This document shows positions 24,502 to 33,904 of a stretch of DNA of 64,000 nt, piece by piece. The stretch comes from Halorubrum trapanicum (GTDB taxonomy: Archaea > Halobacteriota > Halobacteria > Halobacteriales > Haloferacaceae): assembly GCF_017873555.1 (NCBI RefSeq), contig NZ_JAGGKE010000001.1, forward strand, positions 62,001 to 126,000, read 5' to 3'. Made by a program: the position numbers and the translations under genes. Within the stretch, counting starts at the first letter, position 1. Every line of letters starts with the position of its first letter. The notes under the pieces were generated by a model, which saw nothing but the letters and a program-made list of their open reading frames with translations, was not told the DNA's origin and searched no databases.

Positions 24502-24763
24502 GACGGCTAACACCTCCAAAGCCCCAGTCGCGAGGGTGGCGTAGGCGAAGCAAGCACCGCAACGAGGGAGCGAACGGAGTGAGCGACCGAGTGAGGAGCG
24601 CAGCGAGCGTACGCCACCCTCGCGACTGCCCCTTTGAGTCCCGCCCAGCATAGCGACCGCACCTCACACCTCCCCAGCCTCGCGGCTCCCTACGGTCGCC
24701 GCGTCCCTCGCGCGTGCTCCTCGCGTCCTTCGGACGCTCGGAGGCACGCGCCGCCGCACCGCC
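24502..24763 (-). repeat. Structured intergenic element, copy R2 (loop inverted)
   Basis: Same family as R1 in the opposite orientation: tail CACCTCCAAAGCCC at 24511, head ending near 24763. P1 is a perfect 19-bp stem: CAGTCGCGAGGGTGGCGTA (24525-24543) and its exact complement at 24610-24628, with a 66-nt loop. In this copy the loop reads in the opposite direction relative to the flanks compared with R1, R3, R4 and R6. P3 arms GCGCGTGC and GCACGCGC are present. A TTTATAAG box lies just outside the head (24769-24776). It lies between the DUF192 gene and folP. Confidence 0.87.
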
Positions 24764-24852
24764 GACCGTTTATAAGCATCTTCGCCGCCGGTTCCCCGGC
24801 GAGCGCGTCGGGTACTCGTCCCGTTTATGTCGCTCGCGCCCGTGGTGAGCGT

Positions 24853-26118
24853 ATGCGAAACGTGGACGCCGCGGGGCTGGGGATCGGCGACGACCACCCG
24901 CCCCGGATCATGGGCGTGCTCAACGTCTCCGCGGAGTCGCCGTACGACCCCAGCGTGTACGACGACCCCGGCGAGGCCGCGGCGTACGTCGACGAGGAGC
25001 TGATCGGCGAGGGCGCCGACATCGTCGACGTGGGTCTCGAATCGGCGAACAAGGACCTCGACGTGCTCTCCGCCGAACAGGAGCTCGAGCGGCTCGACAC
25101 CGCGATAGCGACCCTCGAATCGACCTCGGGCGACGCGGTCTGGTCGATCGAGACGCGCTACCACGAGGTCGCCGACGAGGCGCTCTCTCGGGGGTTCGAC
25201 ATGGTCAACGACATCTGCGGCTTCGCCGACCCCGAGATGCCTCGCGTCTGCCGCGAACACGACGCGACGGTCTCGAAGATGGCGTCGCCGCCGGATCTAG
25301 AGCGACCGGGAGCGATCGAAGATGTCGACGACATTTACGAGGCGCTCTCGATGAACGGCTTCACCGACAAGACCATCCTCGACCCCGCGTTCGGCGGCTG
25401 GTCGGTCGAGAAGACCCACGCGGACGACCGCGAGACGTTCCACCGGCTCCGGGAGTTCCGCGGGTACGGCCGCCCCCTCCTCGTCTCGATCAACCGCAAG
25501 AGCTTCCTCAAGACCGTCGCCGGCCGCAGCACCGAGGAGGCGCTCCCCGTCTCGCTCGCCGCCACGTCGATGGCGGTCGAGCGCGGCGCCCACGTGATCC
25601 GCACCCACGACGTGGCCGAGACGCGCGACGCCGCCCTCGTCGGCGCGGAGTTCGCCCGCGACCGCTTTCGGTCCGACGACTCCGACGCCGTCGCCGTCGA
25701 GGAGCTCGACGTGACGACCGTCCGCGAGGCCGAACGCCACCTCGACCGGATCGGCGCGGCGGAGGCGACTCGGGGCGACCGCGGCGCCGCCGGCAACGCG
25801 GTCGTCCGCACCTACGAACTGGCCGGACTCGACGACCCGGCGGTCGGCGCGCTCCGCGCCGCGACCGTCGGCGGCGACTCCCCCGTCGCGGCCGCGTTCG
25901 CGCTGGGCGACTCGACCCGCGAGCGAACCGAGACGACTCCCTCGGCGACCGACGGCGGCACCGGCGGAGGGGCGCTCGGCGGCGACGACCCCGCGGGCGG
26001 TCGCCGCGGACTCCTGATCGGGACGCCCCCCGCGATCGAGTCGGTCAGATCGTCGGTATCAGGTGCCTCGGAGGCGCTCGACGCCGCTCTCGACGGTATC
26101 GATCTTCACGTGAGTTAA
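24853..26118 (+). CDS. folP: Dihydropteroate synthase-like protein
   Basis: 421 aa from the ATG at 24853. DHPS landmarks are MGVLNVSAESPY (the pterin/phosphate loop, with S in place of the usual D-S-F), DIVDVGLESAN, VNDICGFADPEM, LLVSINRKSFL (the SxR/K-type loop) and HVIRTHDVAETRDA. It joins p-aminobenzoate to hydroxymethyl-dihydropterin diphosphate. The C-terminal extension of about 130 residues includes a Gly/Asp-rich linker and is longer than in bacteria. The next gene, mptE, makes its pterin substrate. Element R2 occupies its upstream region. Confidence 0.82.
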   Translation: MRNVDAAGLGIGDDHPPRIMGVLNVSAESPYDPSVYDDPGEAAAYVDEELIGEGADIVDVGLESANKDLDVLSAEQELERLDTAIATLESTSGDAVWSIETRYHEVADEALSRGFDMVNDICGFADPEMPRVCREHDATVSKMASPPDLERPGAIEDVDDIYEALSMNGFTDKTILDPAFGGWSVEKTHADDRETFHRLREFRGYGRPLLVSINRKSFLKTVAGRSTEEALPVSLAATSMAVERGAHVIRTHDVAETRDAALVGAEFARDRFRSDDSDAVAVEELDVTTVREAERHLDRIGAAEATRGDRGAAGNAVVRTYELAGLDDPAVGALRAATVGGDSPVAAAFALGDSTRERTETTPSATDGGTGGGALGGDDPAGGRRGLLIGTPPAIESVRSSVSGASEALDAALDGIDLHVS

Positions 26119-26280
26119 GAGAAAGTTTATGCCCTCGTGTAGACAACCAATCGACCGGACGCCGGAGGGGCACGCGGGTAGGGGTACTCTGTGCCACTCC
26201 GGTCCATACCATATTGTAACCGACGAGCGGCGGCGCCGTTCCGCGCTCGACGCGACGGTCTCCCGGAGCGTGATCCCCCC

Positions 26281-27018
26281 GTGAACTTCGCGACCTTCGA
26301 ACCGGCGTACGAGGCGATCCTCGCGGACTTCAGGTTCGACCGCGCGGCCGACGAGCGCGCCCGCGACGCCGCCGCCGACCTCGCGACCCCGTTCGACCTC
26401 GACCGCCTCGGCGACTGGGAGGACGAGACCGTCGCCGTCGCGGGCGCGGCCCCCCGTCTCGCCGACGAGGTCGCGCTCGCTCGGGACGCCGACGTCGTCG
26501 TCGCGGCCTCCACCGCCGCCGACGTCCTCGTCGACCGCGGCGTCGCCGTCGACTGTATGGTGACGGACCTCGACAAGAACCCGGAGACGGCGGCGAAACT
26601 GACCCGCGAAGGCGTCCCCGTCGCCGCCCACGCCCACGGGGACAACATCCCGGCGGTCCGCGAGTGGCTCCCGCGCTTCGCCGACGAGTGGACGCTGGCG
26701 ACGACGCAGGCGGCCCCCGCCGGACCGGTCCGCAACACGGGCGGGTTCACCGACGGCGACCGCGCAGCGTTCCTCGCCGACCACGTCGGGGCCGGCGAAC
26801 TCGTCTTCCCGGGCTGGGAGTTCGACGACCCCGCCGTCGACCCGATGAAGGCCCGCAAGCTCGACTGGGCCGCCCGGCTGCTGCGCTGGCTCGAACGCCG
26901 CCGCGGCGAGCGGTTCTCGGTGCTGGACGGCCGACGCGAGGAGACCGACGCGGCGCTCCGAGAGGTCATCGGCGACGACATCGGGAACGAGCGCGTCGAC
27001 GATTCGGTCGGCGGTTAG
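26281..27018 (+). CDS. mptE: 6-hydroxymethyl-7,8-dihydropterin pyrophosphokinase MptE
   Basis: 245 aa from the GTG at 26281. The archaeal pyrophosphokinase family (unrelated to bacterial FolK) is marked by DCMVTDLDKNPETAAKL, VAAHAHGDNIPAVREWLP and NTGGFTDGDRAAFLADH, which bind Mg-ATP and the pterin. The product feeds FolP, the preceding gene in the same direction. Its stop codon overlaps the stop of the convergent creatininase-family gene. The 160 bp before it hold a T-rich box near 26126 but no other gene. Confidence 0.85.
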   Translation: MNFATFEPAYEAILADFRFDRAADERARDAAADLATPFDLDRLGDWEDETVAVAGAAPRLADEVALARDADVVVAASTAADVLVDRGVAVDCMVTDLDKNPETAAKLTREGVPVAAHAHGDNIPAVREWLPRFADEWTLATTQAAPAGPVRNTGGFTDGDRAAFLADHVGAGELVFPGWEFDDPAVDPMKARKLDWAARLLRWLERRRGERFSVLDGRREETDAALREVIGDDIGNERVDDSVGG

Positions 27019-27806
27019 CGGTTCGCCGCCTCTCGCTCGACCCGCGACTCGGGGAACAGCTCGTCGCCGTCGCGCTCGCCGATCCACTCCGCCAGCTGAA
27101 CGAGCTGGTCCGCGGCGGCCTCGAACAGGCGCTCGCTCTTCTCCGGCGTCACGTCGGTCGGGTCGCCGAACGCGCCGTTCGCGGAGTTGTCGATCGAGTC
27201 GTAGAAGGTGCGGGCGCCGTGGACCATCGTCTCTGCGCTCTCGAGGTCGACGAGACCGCCGTCGCGAGCGTCTTCGAGCCGGTCCTCGCGAACCAGGTCG
27301 GGCGCGATGTGGGTGATCATCGCCGTCTCCTTCGGACCCGCGTGCGGGCCGTTGCGCTCGAACAGCTCGTCGACCAGCTCCGGGATCGACTCGTCCCACA
27401 TCCACTCGACGGCGTAGGCGACCTCGTCCTCGTGGAGCCGGCGACCGACCTCCCGGAGGTGCTGGACGTTGCCGCCGTGGGCGTTGACGAACACCACGCG
27501 GTCGATGCCGTGGTACGCGAGGTTCCGCGCGAACGACTCGACGTAGTCCCGGAACTCGGGCGGGTCGACCCACATCGTCCCCGGAAACTGGCGGTGGTGG
27601 GGGCTGACGCCGACGTTGATCGTCGGCGTCCGGAAGGCGTCGGAGCGCTCGGCGGCCGCCGTCGCGAGCCCCTCCGCGATCAGGTGGTCGGTCGCGAGCG
27701 GCAGGTGCGGGCCGTGCTGTTCGGTCGAGCCGAGCGGGACGAGCGCGACGGAGCCGTCCGACAGCGCGTCGCCCAGCTCCGGCCAGGTGTGGTCCGCGAG
27801 GTACAT
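27015..27806 (-). CDS. Creatininase/ArfB-family amidohydrolase
   Basis: A 263-aa protein of the metal-dependent creatininase family. Metal-ligand motifs are [20 protein letters not shown] and FVNAHGGN, plus an acidic helix with [10 protein letters not shown]. In archaea a member of this family (ArfB) removes the formyl group in the early riboflavin/F420 route, and other members are creatininases or MftE-like peptidases. The specific reaction here is not determined. It is convergent with mptE with a 4-bp overlap of stop codons. Confidence 0.82.
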   Translation of the reverse strand: MYLADHTWPELGDALSDGSVALVPLGSTEQHGPHLPLATDHLIAEGLATAAAERSDAFRTPTINVGVSPHHRQFPGTMWVDPPEFRDYVESFARNLAYHGIDRVVFVNAHGGNVQHLREVGRRLHEDEVAYAVEWMWDESIPELVDELFERNGPHAGPKETAMITHIAPDLVREDRLEDARDGGLVDLESAETMVHGARTFYDSIDNSANGAFGDPTDVTPEKSERLFEAAADQLVQLAEWIGERDGDELFPESRVEREAANR

Positions 27807-27969
27807 ATCTCCGCCTCGCGCGCGACACGTATCAACCCAACCGTCTCGGTCCCGCTCGCCGGCAACGGGGGCGAGGCCTCCCGCCATCGAGCGCGCGGGC
27901 TTCCCCGGAGCGCCGGCTCCTCGCGCCGTGTCGACACCCTTTTTGTGTCGTCCGGCCGAACCGGAATCC

Positions 27970-28392
27970 ATGTTCGGAGGCGGCGGCATGAACCCGCGAA
28001 AGATGAAACAGATGATGAAACAGATGGGGATCGACGTCGAGGAGCTCGACGCCGAGCGGGTCGTCATCGAGACGGCCGACGGCGACGACCTCGTCTTCGA
28101 CGGCGCCCAGGTCACCAAGATGGACGCCCAAGGACAGGAGACCTACCAGATCGTCGGGTCGCCCGACTCGGTGGCCGACGCGGGCGGCGGCGGCGGTGCG
28201 GCGAGCGCGGTCGAGGGCGACGCCGATCCCGCGCTCGACGACGCGGCGGACGCGGACGACAGTGACGACGGCATCCCGGAGGAAGACGTCAAGCTGGTCG
28301 CCCAGCAGGCCGGCGTCTCGAAGGAGGCCGCCCGCGAAGCGCTGGAGGCGGCCAACGGCGAGCCGGCGCGGGCGATCTCGGACCTCCAGTGA
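27970..28392 (+). CDS. nac: Nascent polypeptide-associated complex protein
   Basis: A 140-aa archaeal [23 protein letters not shown] is the ribosome-binding start, [21 protein letters not shown] the NAC domain, and after an acidic Ala/Asp linker comes a C-terminal UBA domain ([20 protein letters not shown]). The homodimer binds emerging chains at the ribosome exit. Its stop overlaps the GTG of the tRNA methyltransferase gene (GTGA), a pairing common in archaea. Confidence 0.95.
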   Translation: MFGGGGMNPRKMKQMMKQMGIDVEELDAERVVIETADGDDLVFDGAQVTKMDAQGQETYQIVGSPDSVADAGGGGGAASAVEGDADPALDDAADADDSDDGIPEEDVKLVAQQAGVSKEAAREALEAANGEPARAISDLQ

Positions 28393-29129
28393 CGGACGCC
28401 GCGTACCTGCTGGTCCACGAGGACCGGGAGTACTTACTGGAGCCGGGCGAGGAGTTCGGCACCGACCTCGGCGTGATCGAGGTCCCCGAGGACGTCGCGG
28501 CCGGCGACGAGGTCGAGACCCACCTCGGCACCGTCTTCGAGGTCCGCGCGCTCCGCGGCCCGGATCTGTTCAACCACCTCGAACGCACCGGCGCCCCGAT
28601 GATGCCCCGCGACGTGGGACTCGTGATGGGGCACACCGGCGCGTCGGGCGGCGACCGCGTCCTCGACGCGGGCACCGGGACGGGGATCCTCGCGGCGTAC
28701 CTCGGGCGGGCCGGGGCCGACGTGACCTCCTACGAGGTCGACCCCGAGTTCGCCGAGGTCGCCCGCGCCAACATGGCGACCGCGGGCGTCGCCGACCGGG
28801 TCGAGGTCCGGACCGGCGACCTCACCGAGGAGCTGGACGCGCTCGCCGAGGGCGAGCCGTTCGACGCGCTCACGCTCGACACGGGCGACGCCCCGGCGGT
28901 CGTCGAGCGCGCGGACGAGCTACTCGCGCCCGGCGGCCGCCTCGCCGTCTACTCCCCGTTCGTCGAGGGCACCCGAGAGGCGGCCCTCGCCGCCCGCGAG
29001 GCCGGCTTCAGCGAGGTCGAAACGCTCGAAACGATCCAGCGCGAGATGGACTTCTCCGACCGCGGATCGCGCCCCTCCACCGCGGGCGTGGGCCACACGG
29101 GCTACCTCGTGTTCGCCCGGGCGCCCTGA
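28389..29129 (+). CDS. trmI: tRNA (adenine-N1)-methyltransferase TrmI family
   Basis: 246 aa from the GTG at 28389. N-terminal beta domain, then a Rossmann SAM-binding core: [19 protein letters not shown] (motif I), [15 protein letters not shown] (motif II) and [11 protein letters not shown] (motif IV region). Archaeal TrmI makes 1-methyladenosine at tRNA positions 57/58. It is translated from a GTGA overlap with nac, so both act in translation quality. Confidence 0.88.
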   Translation: MTDAAYLLVHEDREYLLEPGEEFGTDLGVIEVPEDVAAGDEVETHLGTVFEVRALRGPDLFNHLERTGAPMMPRDVGLVMGHTGASGGDRVLDAGTGTGILAAYLGRAGADVTSYEVDPEFAEVARANMATAGVADRVEVRTGDLTEELDALAEGEPFDALTLDTGDAPAVVERADELLAPGGRLAVYSPFVEGTREAALAAREAGFSEVETLETIQREMDFSDRGSRPSTAGVGHTGYLVFARAP

Positions 29130-29212
29130 GTCTCGCCCCGGAGCCTTCGAGACCGGCGTCTCCGCTCCGACTCGGCGCAACGCTCTTTCCGATCGCGGCT
29201 GTCAGCCGCGGT

Positions 29213-30319
29213 GTGGCTGACGACGACGCCAAAGCCGACTCCCCTCCCGACGCCGCCAGCGACGCTCCCGAAATCCCCAGCGACGCCCCCGAGACCGCCA
29301 GTGACGCCCCTGACGCCGCCAGCGACGCCGCCGACCCCACCGGCGCCGCGTCCGGCGACGCCCCGGAGGTCGCCGACCGCTTCCCCCGATCCGACGATCC
29401 GCTCGCCGAGGCGGTCGAGGCCGCCCTGTCGGGCCGTTCAGCGGTCGTCGCGGTCGGCGTTCCGCTCCGGCTGCTTCCGCCGCTGCTGGCGGCCCGCGAG
29501 CGCTCGTCGGGACCGCCGTGGCGGGTCGCGTGTCGCCCCGGGGTCGTCGACGCGCTCTCCCGCGCGCTCGTCCTCGGCACCGCGGTCGCCGAGGCGGTCG
29601 AGACGGACGCGCTCCGGATCCGAACCGGCGAACCGCTCGACCGCGGAACGGGCGGCACGCTGTTTGCGAGTCCCGACCGCGCCGACGCCGTCGTCGGCCC
29701 GCGCGGCGATCGGTCGCTCGCGACGACGGCGGTCGGTGACGGCGCGGACGCGGCCGACGACGGCAACCCGCCCGCGGCGCTCGACGGCGCCTACTCGGCC
29801 GCCGAGGCGCGGTTCGACGCGGCGGCGGCCGAGCCGGTCGAGATGCCCTCGCGGCGGCGACTGCTCGCCGGCGCGCGAGCGATCCTCGACGACCGCTTCG
29901 CGAACGACGTGGCCGCCGTGTTGGAGTCGCTCGCTCCCGGGGAGTTCGGCCGCACGGACGACCTCTCGGACCGGACGCTCCTCGTCGCGCTCGCGGCGCG
30001 GCACGATCACCTCTTCCGCGACCTGCGCACGTGGGTCGGGGTCGACGGCGTCGGGATCGCGCCGGCACAGGAGTTCACTCGCGACCGCCGCGCGCTCGTC
30101 GAGCGGGAACTGATCGAGTCGATCAAGGTGCCGATGGGACCGGGGCGGCCGATGTTCCGGCTCCGCGCGGTCGACGACGTGCTGTTGCGCGCCCGGCCCG
30201 AGGAGGTCCCGAGCGTCCTCGAGGGGCGGTTCGCGCTGCCGACCGATTCGGACGGACGACTCCGTCACGACGCGATCCGCGAGGGGCGCCGGCCGGTCTG
30301 GGAGCGCCGGCGGTGGTAA
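29213..30319 (+). CDS. DUF5821/TbsP-like protein, putative regulator
   Basis: 368 aa from the GTG at 29213. The first 60 residues are a disordered Ala/Asp/Pro repeat (DAASDAPE-like units). Next is an alpha/beta domain (SGRSAVVAVGVPLRLLPPLLA to about 200). The C-terminal winged-helix-like part (TLLVALAARHDHLFRDLRTWVGV, then LVERELIESIKVPMGPGRP) resembles the haloarchaeal DUF5821 proteins described as TbsP regulators. A role in transcription is inferred from that resemblance only. It is monocistronic, between trmI and an aminotransferase. Confidence 0.65.
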   Translation: MADDDAKADSPPDAASDAPEIPSDAPETASDAPDAASDAADPTGAASGDAPEVADRFPRSDDPLAEAVEAALSGRSAVVAVGVPLRLLPPLLAARERSSGPPWRVACRPGVVDALSRALVLGTAVAEAVETDALRIRTGEPLDRGTGGTLFASPDRADAVVGPRGDRSLATTAVGDGADAADDGNPPAALDGAYSAAEARFDAAAAEPVEMPSRRRLLAGARAILDDRFANDVAAVLESLAPGEFGRTDDLSDRTLLVALAARHDHLFRDLRTWVGVDGVGIAPAQEFTRDRRALVERELIESIKVPMGPGRPMFRLRAVDDVLLRARPEEVPSVLEGRFALPTDSDGRLRHDAIREGRRPVWERRRW

Positions 30320-30354
30320 CAAGAACTAACTCTCGGCGGCGCACTCACTCGGGT

Positions 30355-31476
30355 ATGACGACGTTCTCCGAGCGGGTCGAGCGGATCTCGATAAGCGGGA
30401 TCCGCGAGGTGTTCGAGGCGGCCGGCGACGACGCGATCAACCTCGGGCTGGGTCAGCCTGACTTCCCGACGCCGGACCACGCCCGGCGGGCGGCGGTCGA
30501 CGCCATCGAGTCCGGGAAGGCGGACGCCTACACCGAGAACAAAGGGACTCAGTCGCTCCGAGAGGCGATCGCCGAGAAACACCGCGCCGACCAGGGGATC
30601 GAACTCGACCCCGGGAACGTCATCGCCACCGCGGGCGGCAGCGAGGCGCTCCACGTCGCCCTGGAGGCCCACGTCGACGCCGGCGACGAGGTGCTGATCC
30701 CCGATCCGGGGTTCGTCTCCTACGACGCCCTGACGAAGCTGACCGGCGGCGATCCGGTCCCCGTGCCGCTCCGCGACGACCTCACGATCGACCCGGCGGC
30801 CATCGAGGACGCGATCACCGAGGACACCGCCGCGTTCGTCGTCAACTCCCCGGGCAACCCCACGGGCGCGGTCTCCGCCGAGGAGGACGTGCGGGAGTTC
30901 GCCCGCATCGCCGACGAGCACGACGTGCTCTGCGTCTCCGACGAGGTGTACGAGTACACGGTGTTCGACGGCGAGCACTACTCGCCGATCGAGTTCGCCG
31001 AGACGGACAACGTCGTGGTCGTCAACTCCGCCTCGAAGCTGTTCTCGATGACCGGCTGGCGGCTCGGCTGGGTGTACGGCTCGAACGAACGCGTCGAACG
31101 CATGCTGCGCGTTCACCAGTACGCGCAGGCGTGCGCCTCGGCGCCGGCCCAGTACGCCGCGGAGGCGGCCCTCCGAGGCGACCGCGACGTGGTCGACGAG
31201 ATGACCGCCTCCTTCGAGCGACGGCGGGACATCCTCCTCGACCGCTTCGCCGACATCGGCATCGACTGCCCGACGCCGCAGGGGGCGTTCTACGCCATGC
31301 CCCGCGTTCCGGAGGGGTTCGTCGACGAGTGCCTCGACCGCGGCGTGGTCGTCGTGCCCGGCGAGGCGTTCGGCGAGGGCGGCGCCGGCCACGCGCGGAT
31401 CTCGTACGCGACCGACGAGGACGAGCTCCGCGAGGCGCTCGACGTGATGGCCGCGGCGTACGCGGCGGCGCGCTGA
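30355..31476 (+). CDS. PLP-dependent class I aminotransferase
   Basis: A 373-aa fold-type I aminotransferase. Visible are LGLGQPDFPTPDHARRAAVD, the AYTENKGTQSLREAIAEK segment, NSPGNPTGAVS, CVSDEVYEYTVF (PLP-ring Asp) and the Schiff-base lysine in SASKLFSMTGWRLGW. It probably acts on aspartate, aromatic or branched-chain amino acids; the sequence does not define which. It is monocistronic with its own ATG at 30355. Confidence 0.93.
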   Translation: MTTFSERVERISISGIREVFEAAGDDAINLGLGQPDFPTPDHARRAAVDAIESGKADAYTENKGTQSLREAIAEKHRADQGIELDPGNVIATAGGSEALHVALEAHVDAGDEVLIPDPGFVSYDALTKLTGGDPVPVPLRDDLTIDPAAIEDAITEDTAAFVVNSPGNPTGAVSAEEDVREFARIADEHDVLCVSDEVYEYTVFDGEHYSPIEFAETDNVVVVNSASKLFSMTGWRLGWVYGSNERVERMLRVHQYAQACASAPAQYAAEAALRGDRDVVDEMTASFERRRDILLDRFADIGIDCPTPQGAFYAMPRVPEGFVDECLDRGVVVVPGEAFGEGGAGHARISYATDEDELREALDVMAAAYAAAR

Positions 31477-31589
31477 CGGCGGGGACCGCGACGCGGCCGC
31501 AACATCTGCCGTGGGATAACCCGAGGACATTACCCCGGGCCGGGAGGTTTCCGCAAGTTATACTGCCGCCGACGGAGTAGCGAGGGGCA

Positions 31590-32792
31590 ATGGACCGGAA
31601 CATACAGGTCAGCCGCCTCGACCGGCAGGCGGTCGAGGACCAGGAGGTCGAAATCGTCGAGCGAAAGGGGATCGGTCACCCCGACTCTATCTGCGACGGC
31701 GTCGCGGAGTCGGTCTCGCGGGCGCTCTCGCAGCTCTACCTGGACCGCGTCGGGAAGGTGCTCCACTACAACACGGACGAGACGCAGCTGGTCGCCGGGC
31801 GCGCGGCCCCCGCGTTCGGCGGCGGCGAGGTCGTCGAACCCATCTACATCCTCATCGTCGGCCGCGCCACGAAGGAGTACGACGGCGAGCAGCTCCCCGT
31901 CGACTCCACCGCGCTCGCGGCCGCTCGCGACTACCTCTCCGAGGCGATCCCGGAACTGGAGTACGGCACCGACGTCGTCGTCGACGTCAAGCTCGGCGAG
32001 GGTTCGGGCGACCTCCAGGACGTCTTCGGCGAGGAGACGCAGGAGGTCCCGATGGCCAACGACACCTCCTTCGGCGTCGGCCACGCCCCCTTGACCGAGA
32101 CCGAGACGATCGTCCACGAGGCCGAACGCGCGCTCAACACGACCTACCACAACGACCATCCCGAACTCGGTCCCGACGTGAAGATCATGGGCAAACGCGA
32201 GGGCGACCGGATCGACATCACCGTCGCCGCCGCGATGGTCGACGCCTACGTCGACGGCCTCGACGAGTACGACGACGCGGTCGAGAGCGTCCGCGAGTAC
32301 GTGGACGACCTCGCCCGCGAGTACACCGACCGCGAGGTCCACGTCGACGTCAACACCGCCGACGACTACGACGACGGCTCCGTCTACCTCACCGTCACCG
32401 GCACGTCCGCCGAGCAGGGCGACGACGGCTCCGTCGGGCGCGGCAACCGCGCGAACGGTCTCATCACCCCGAACCGCCCGATGTCGATGGAGGCGACCTC
32501 CGGGAAGAACCCCGTCAACCACATCGGGAAGATCTACAACCTCCTCTCGACCCGCGTCGCCGAGTCCGTCACGAGCGAGGTCGACGGCATCCGCGACCTC
32601 CAGGTCCGGCTGCTCTCGCAGATCGGCCGCCCGATCGACGAACCCCACGTCGCGGACGCGCAGATCGTCACCGAGGAGGGCGTCGCGCTCGACGACATCC
32701 AGGCGGACGTCCTCGACATCGTCGACCGCGAACTCGCGGACGTGACTGACGTGACCCGCAGCGTCATCGAGGGCGACGTCTCGACGTTCTGA
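31590..32792 (+). CDS. mat: Archaeal-type S-adenosylmethionine synthetase
   Basis: 400 aa of the archaeal MAT family, distinct in sequence from bacterial MetK. Blocks are [35 protein letters not shown]-like [17 protein letters not shown] and [27 protein letters not shown] (ATP/Met site). It makes SAM for the many methyltransferases and radical SAM enzymes here (TrmJ, TrmI, RaSEA). A TTATAC box at 31558-31563 lies 27-32 bp before the ATG. Confidence 0.97.
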   Translation: MDRNIQVSRLDRQAVEDQEVEIVERKGIGHPDSICDGVAESVSRALSQLYLDRVGKVLHYNTDETQLVAGRAAPAFGGGEVVEPIYILIVGRATKEYDGEQLPVDSTALAAARDYLSEAIPELEYGTDVVVDVKLGEGSGDLQDVFGEETQEVPMANDTSFGVGHAPLTETETIVHEAERALNTTYHNDHPELGPDVKIMGKREGDRIDITVAAAMVDAYVDGLDEYDDAVESVREYVDDLAREYTDREVHVDVNTADDYDDGSVYLTVTGTSAEQGDDGSVGRGNRANGLITPNRPMSMEATSGKNPVNHIGKIYNLLSTRVAESVTSEVDGIRDLQVRLLSQIGRPIDEPHVADAQIVTEEGVALDDIQADVLDIVDRELADVTDVTRSVIEGDVSTF

Positions 32793-32908
32793 GCGGGTCC
32801 GGCGGTCGGTCTCGCCGCCCCGGCCGCGCACCGCCGGACGCACGGGTTCCCGTTCCGCCCCGCCCGACGACCGCAACGGATTTGCGCCGTCCGGTCCGAG
32901 GTGCGCCC

Positions 32909-33361
32909 ATGACGCGGGTGTGTCTCCTCGGCGATCCCGACGTGGAGCTCTCCTACGAGCTGCTCTCCCGCCAGACGGCTCGCGACGCGCTCGCCACCTA
33001 CGCGATCGAGGAACCCTTCGAGAACAGCGTCGCCGTCGACACCGTGAGCCTCGGCGCCGCCGTCTCCCTGCTCAACGACCTCGACTGGTACCTCGTCCGC
33101 TTCGTCGAGGAGGCGCTGGTGCTGGAGCCGTCCGTCGCGGAAGACGAGTGGCTCTCCCGGGACCTCGCACGCGAGGTCCGCGACGGCGACGTGCCCCCCG
33201 AGGAGACCGACCAGCGCCTGAAGGTGTTCGGTCTCGTCGACGGGCGCCCGGTCGAACCGCTCTTCGTCCGACGGCGACAGGGCGAGACGCCCGAGTACGA
33301 CCTCCGAGACGTCGACGAGACCCTCGTCGTCCGCGTGAGCGAGTCCGAGTTCTCGGGCTGA
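32909..33361 (+). CDS. DUF5804-like haloarchaeal protein
   Basis: A 150-aa acidic soluble protein starting MTRVCLLGDPDVELSYELLS, with no membrane segment. The DWYLVRFVEEALVLEPS block and the conserved Leu/Glu pattern resemble the haloarchaeal DUF5804 family, whose function is unknown. It ends 16 bp before the end of the convergent gene at 33378. Confidence 0.6.
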   Translation: MTRVCLLGDPDVELSYELLSRQTARDALATYAIEEPFENSVAVDTVSLGAAVSLLNDLDWYLVRFVEEALVLEPSVAEDEWLSRDLAREVRDGDVPPEETDQRLKVFGLVDGRPVEPLFVRRRQGETPEYDLRDVDETLVVRVSESEFSG

Positions 33362-33377
33362 GAGCGGCCCCCGCTCC

Positions 33378-33902
33378 TCACTCGTCGACCACGGCGAGGA
33401 TCCGCGTCCTGACCGGGTCGACGTCGACCGGTGCCCACGCCTCCACGTCGTAGGTCACGTCGGCGAGCGTCTCCAGACGGTCGGAATCGCCCCCGTCTAT
33501 CGCCTCGACCGCCTCCTCGCGGAGTCGGTCCAGAACCGCGTCCGCGAGTCGCACGCGGTCGACCTCGCGGTCCGGGATGTCGAGGATGTGCGGGAGGTCC
33601 TCGGCGCCCTCCGGGAGCGTCGGGAACGCGGCCGGGCCGACCGCGAGGGCGGTCGATTCCGCGGTGTGGTCCGTCTCGCCGTCGCCCGAGAGCGCGTCGC
33701 CGGGAGCCGGCACGAGCGCGTACTCCGCGACCGCGAGGTCGATGGCGGCGTCGATGGCGGCCTCGTCGACCTCGGCGCGCCGCTTGAACGCCAGTTCGGA
33801 GAGCGCTCGCGAGAGCTCCGCCCGCGTCAGCCACCCGAACAGGTCGACGACGCCGGCGAGTTCGTCGCGCGCGGCGACGCTCGGCTCGATTCCGTCCGCC
33901 AT
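33378..33902 (-). CDS. Conserved haloarchaeal protein, unknown
   Basis: A 174-aa acidic protein. The N-terminal half is helical (DELAGVVDLFGWLTRAELSRALSEL and an EAAIDAAIDLAVAEYALV segment), like a small winged-helix domain. The C-terminal half has the helix DRLREEAVEAIDGGDSDRLE. I cannot name the function. The start lies 2 bp after the stop of the glycosyltransferase gene, so the two are cotranscribed. Confidence 0.6.
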   Translation of the reverse strand: MADGIEPSVAARDELAGVVDLFGWLTRAELSRALSELAFKRRAEVDEAAIDAAIDLAVAEYALVPAPGDALSGDGETDHTAESTALAVGPAAFPTLPEGAEDLPHILDIPDREVDRVRLADAVLDRLREEAVEAIDGGDSDRLETLADVTYDVEAWAPVDVDPVRTRILAVVDE

Positions 33903-33904
33903 CG

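Noticed and set aside
31477-31589. Possible SAM riboswitch before the SAM synthetase gene
   Set aside because: The 113-bp leader has no kink-turn or paired helices of a known SAM riboswitch, and the TTATAC box implies an almost leaderless mRNA.
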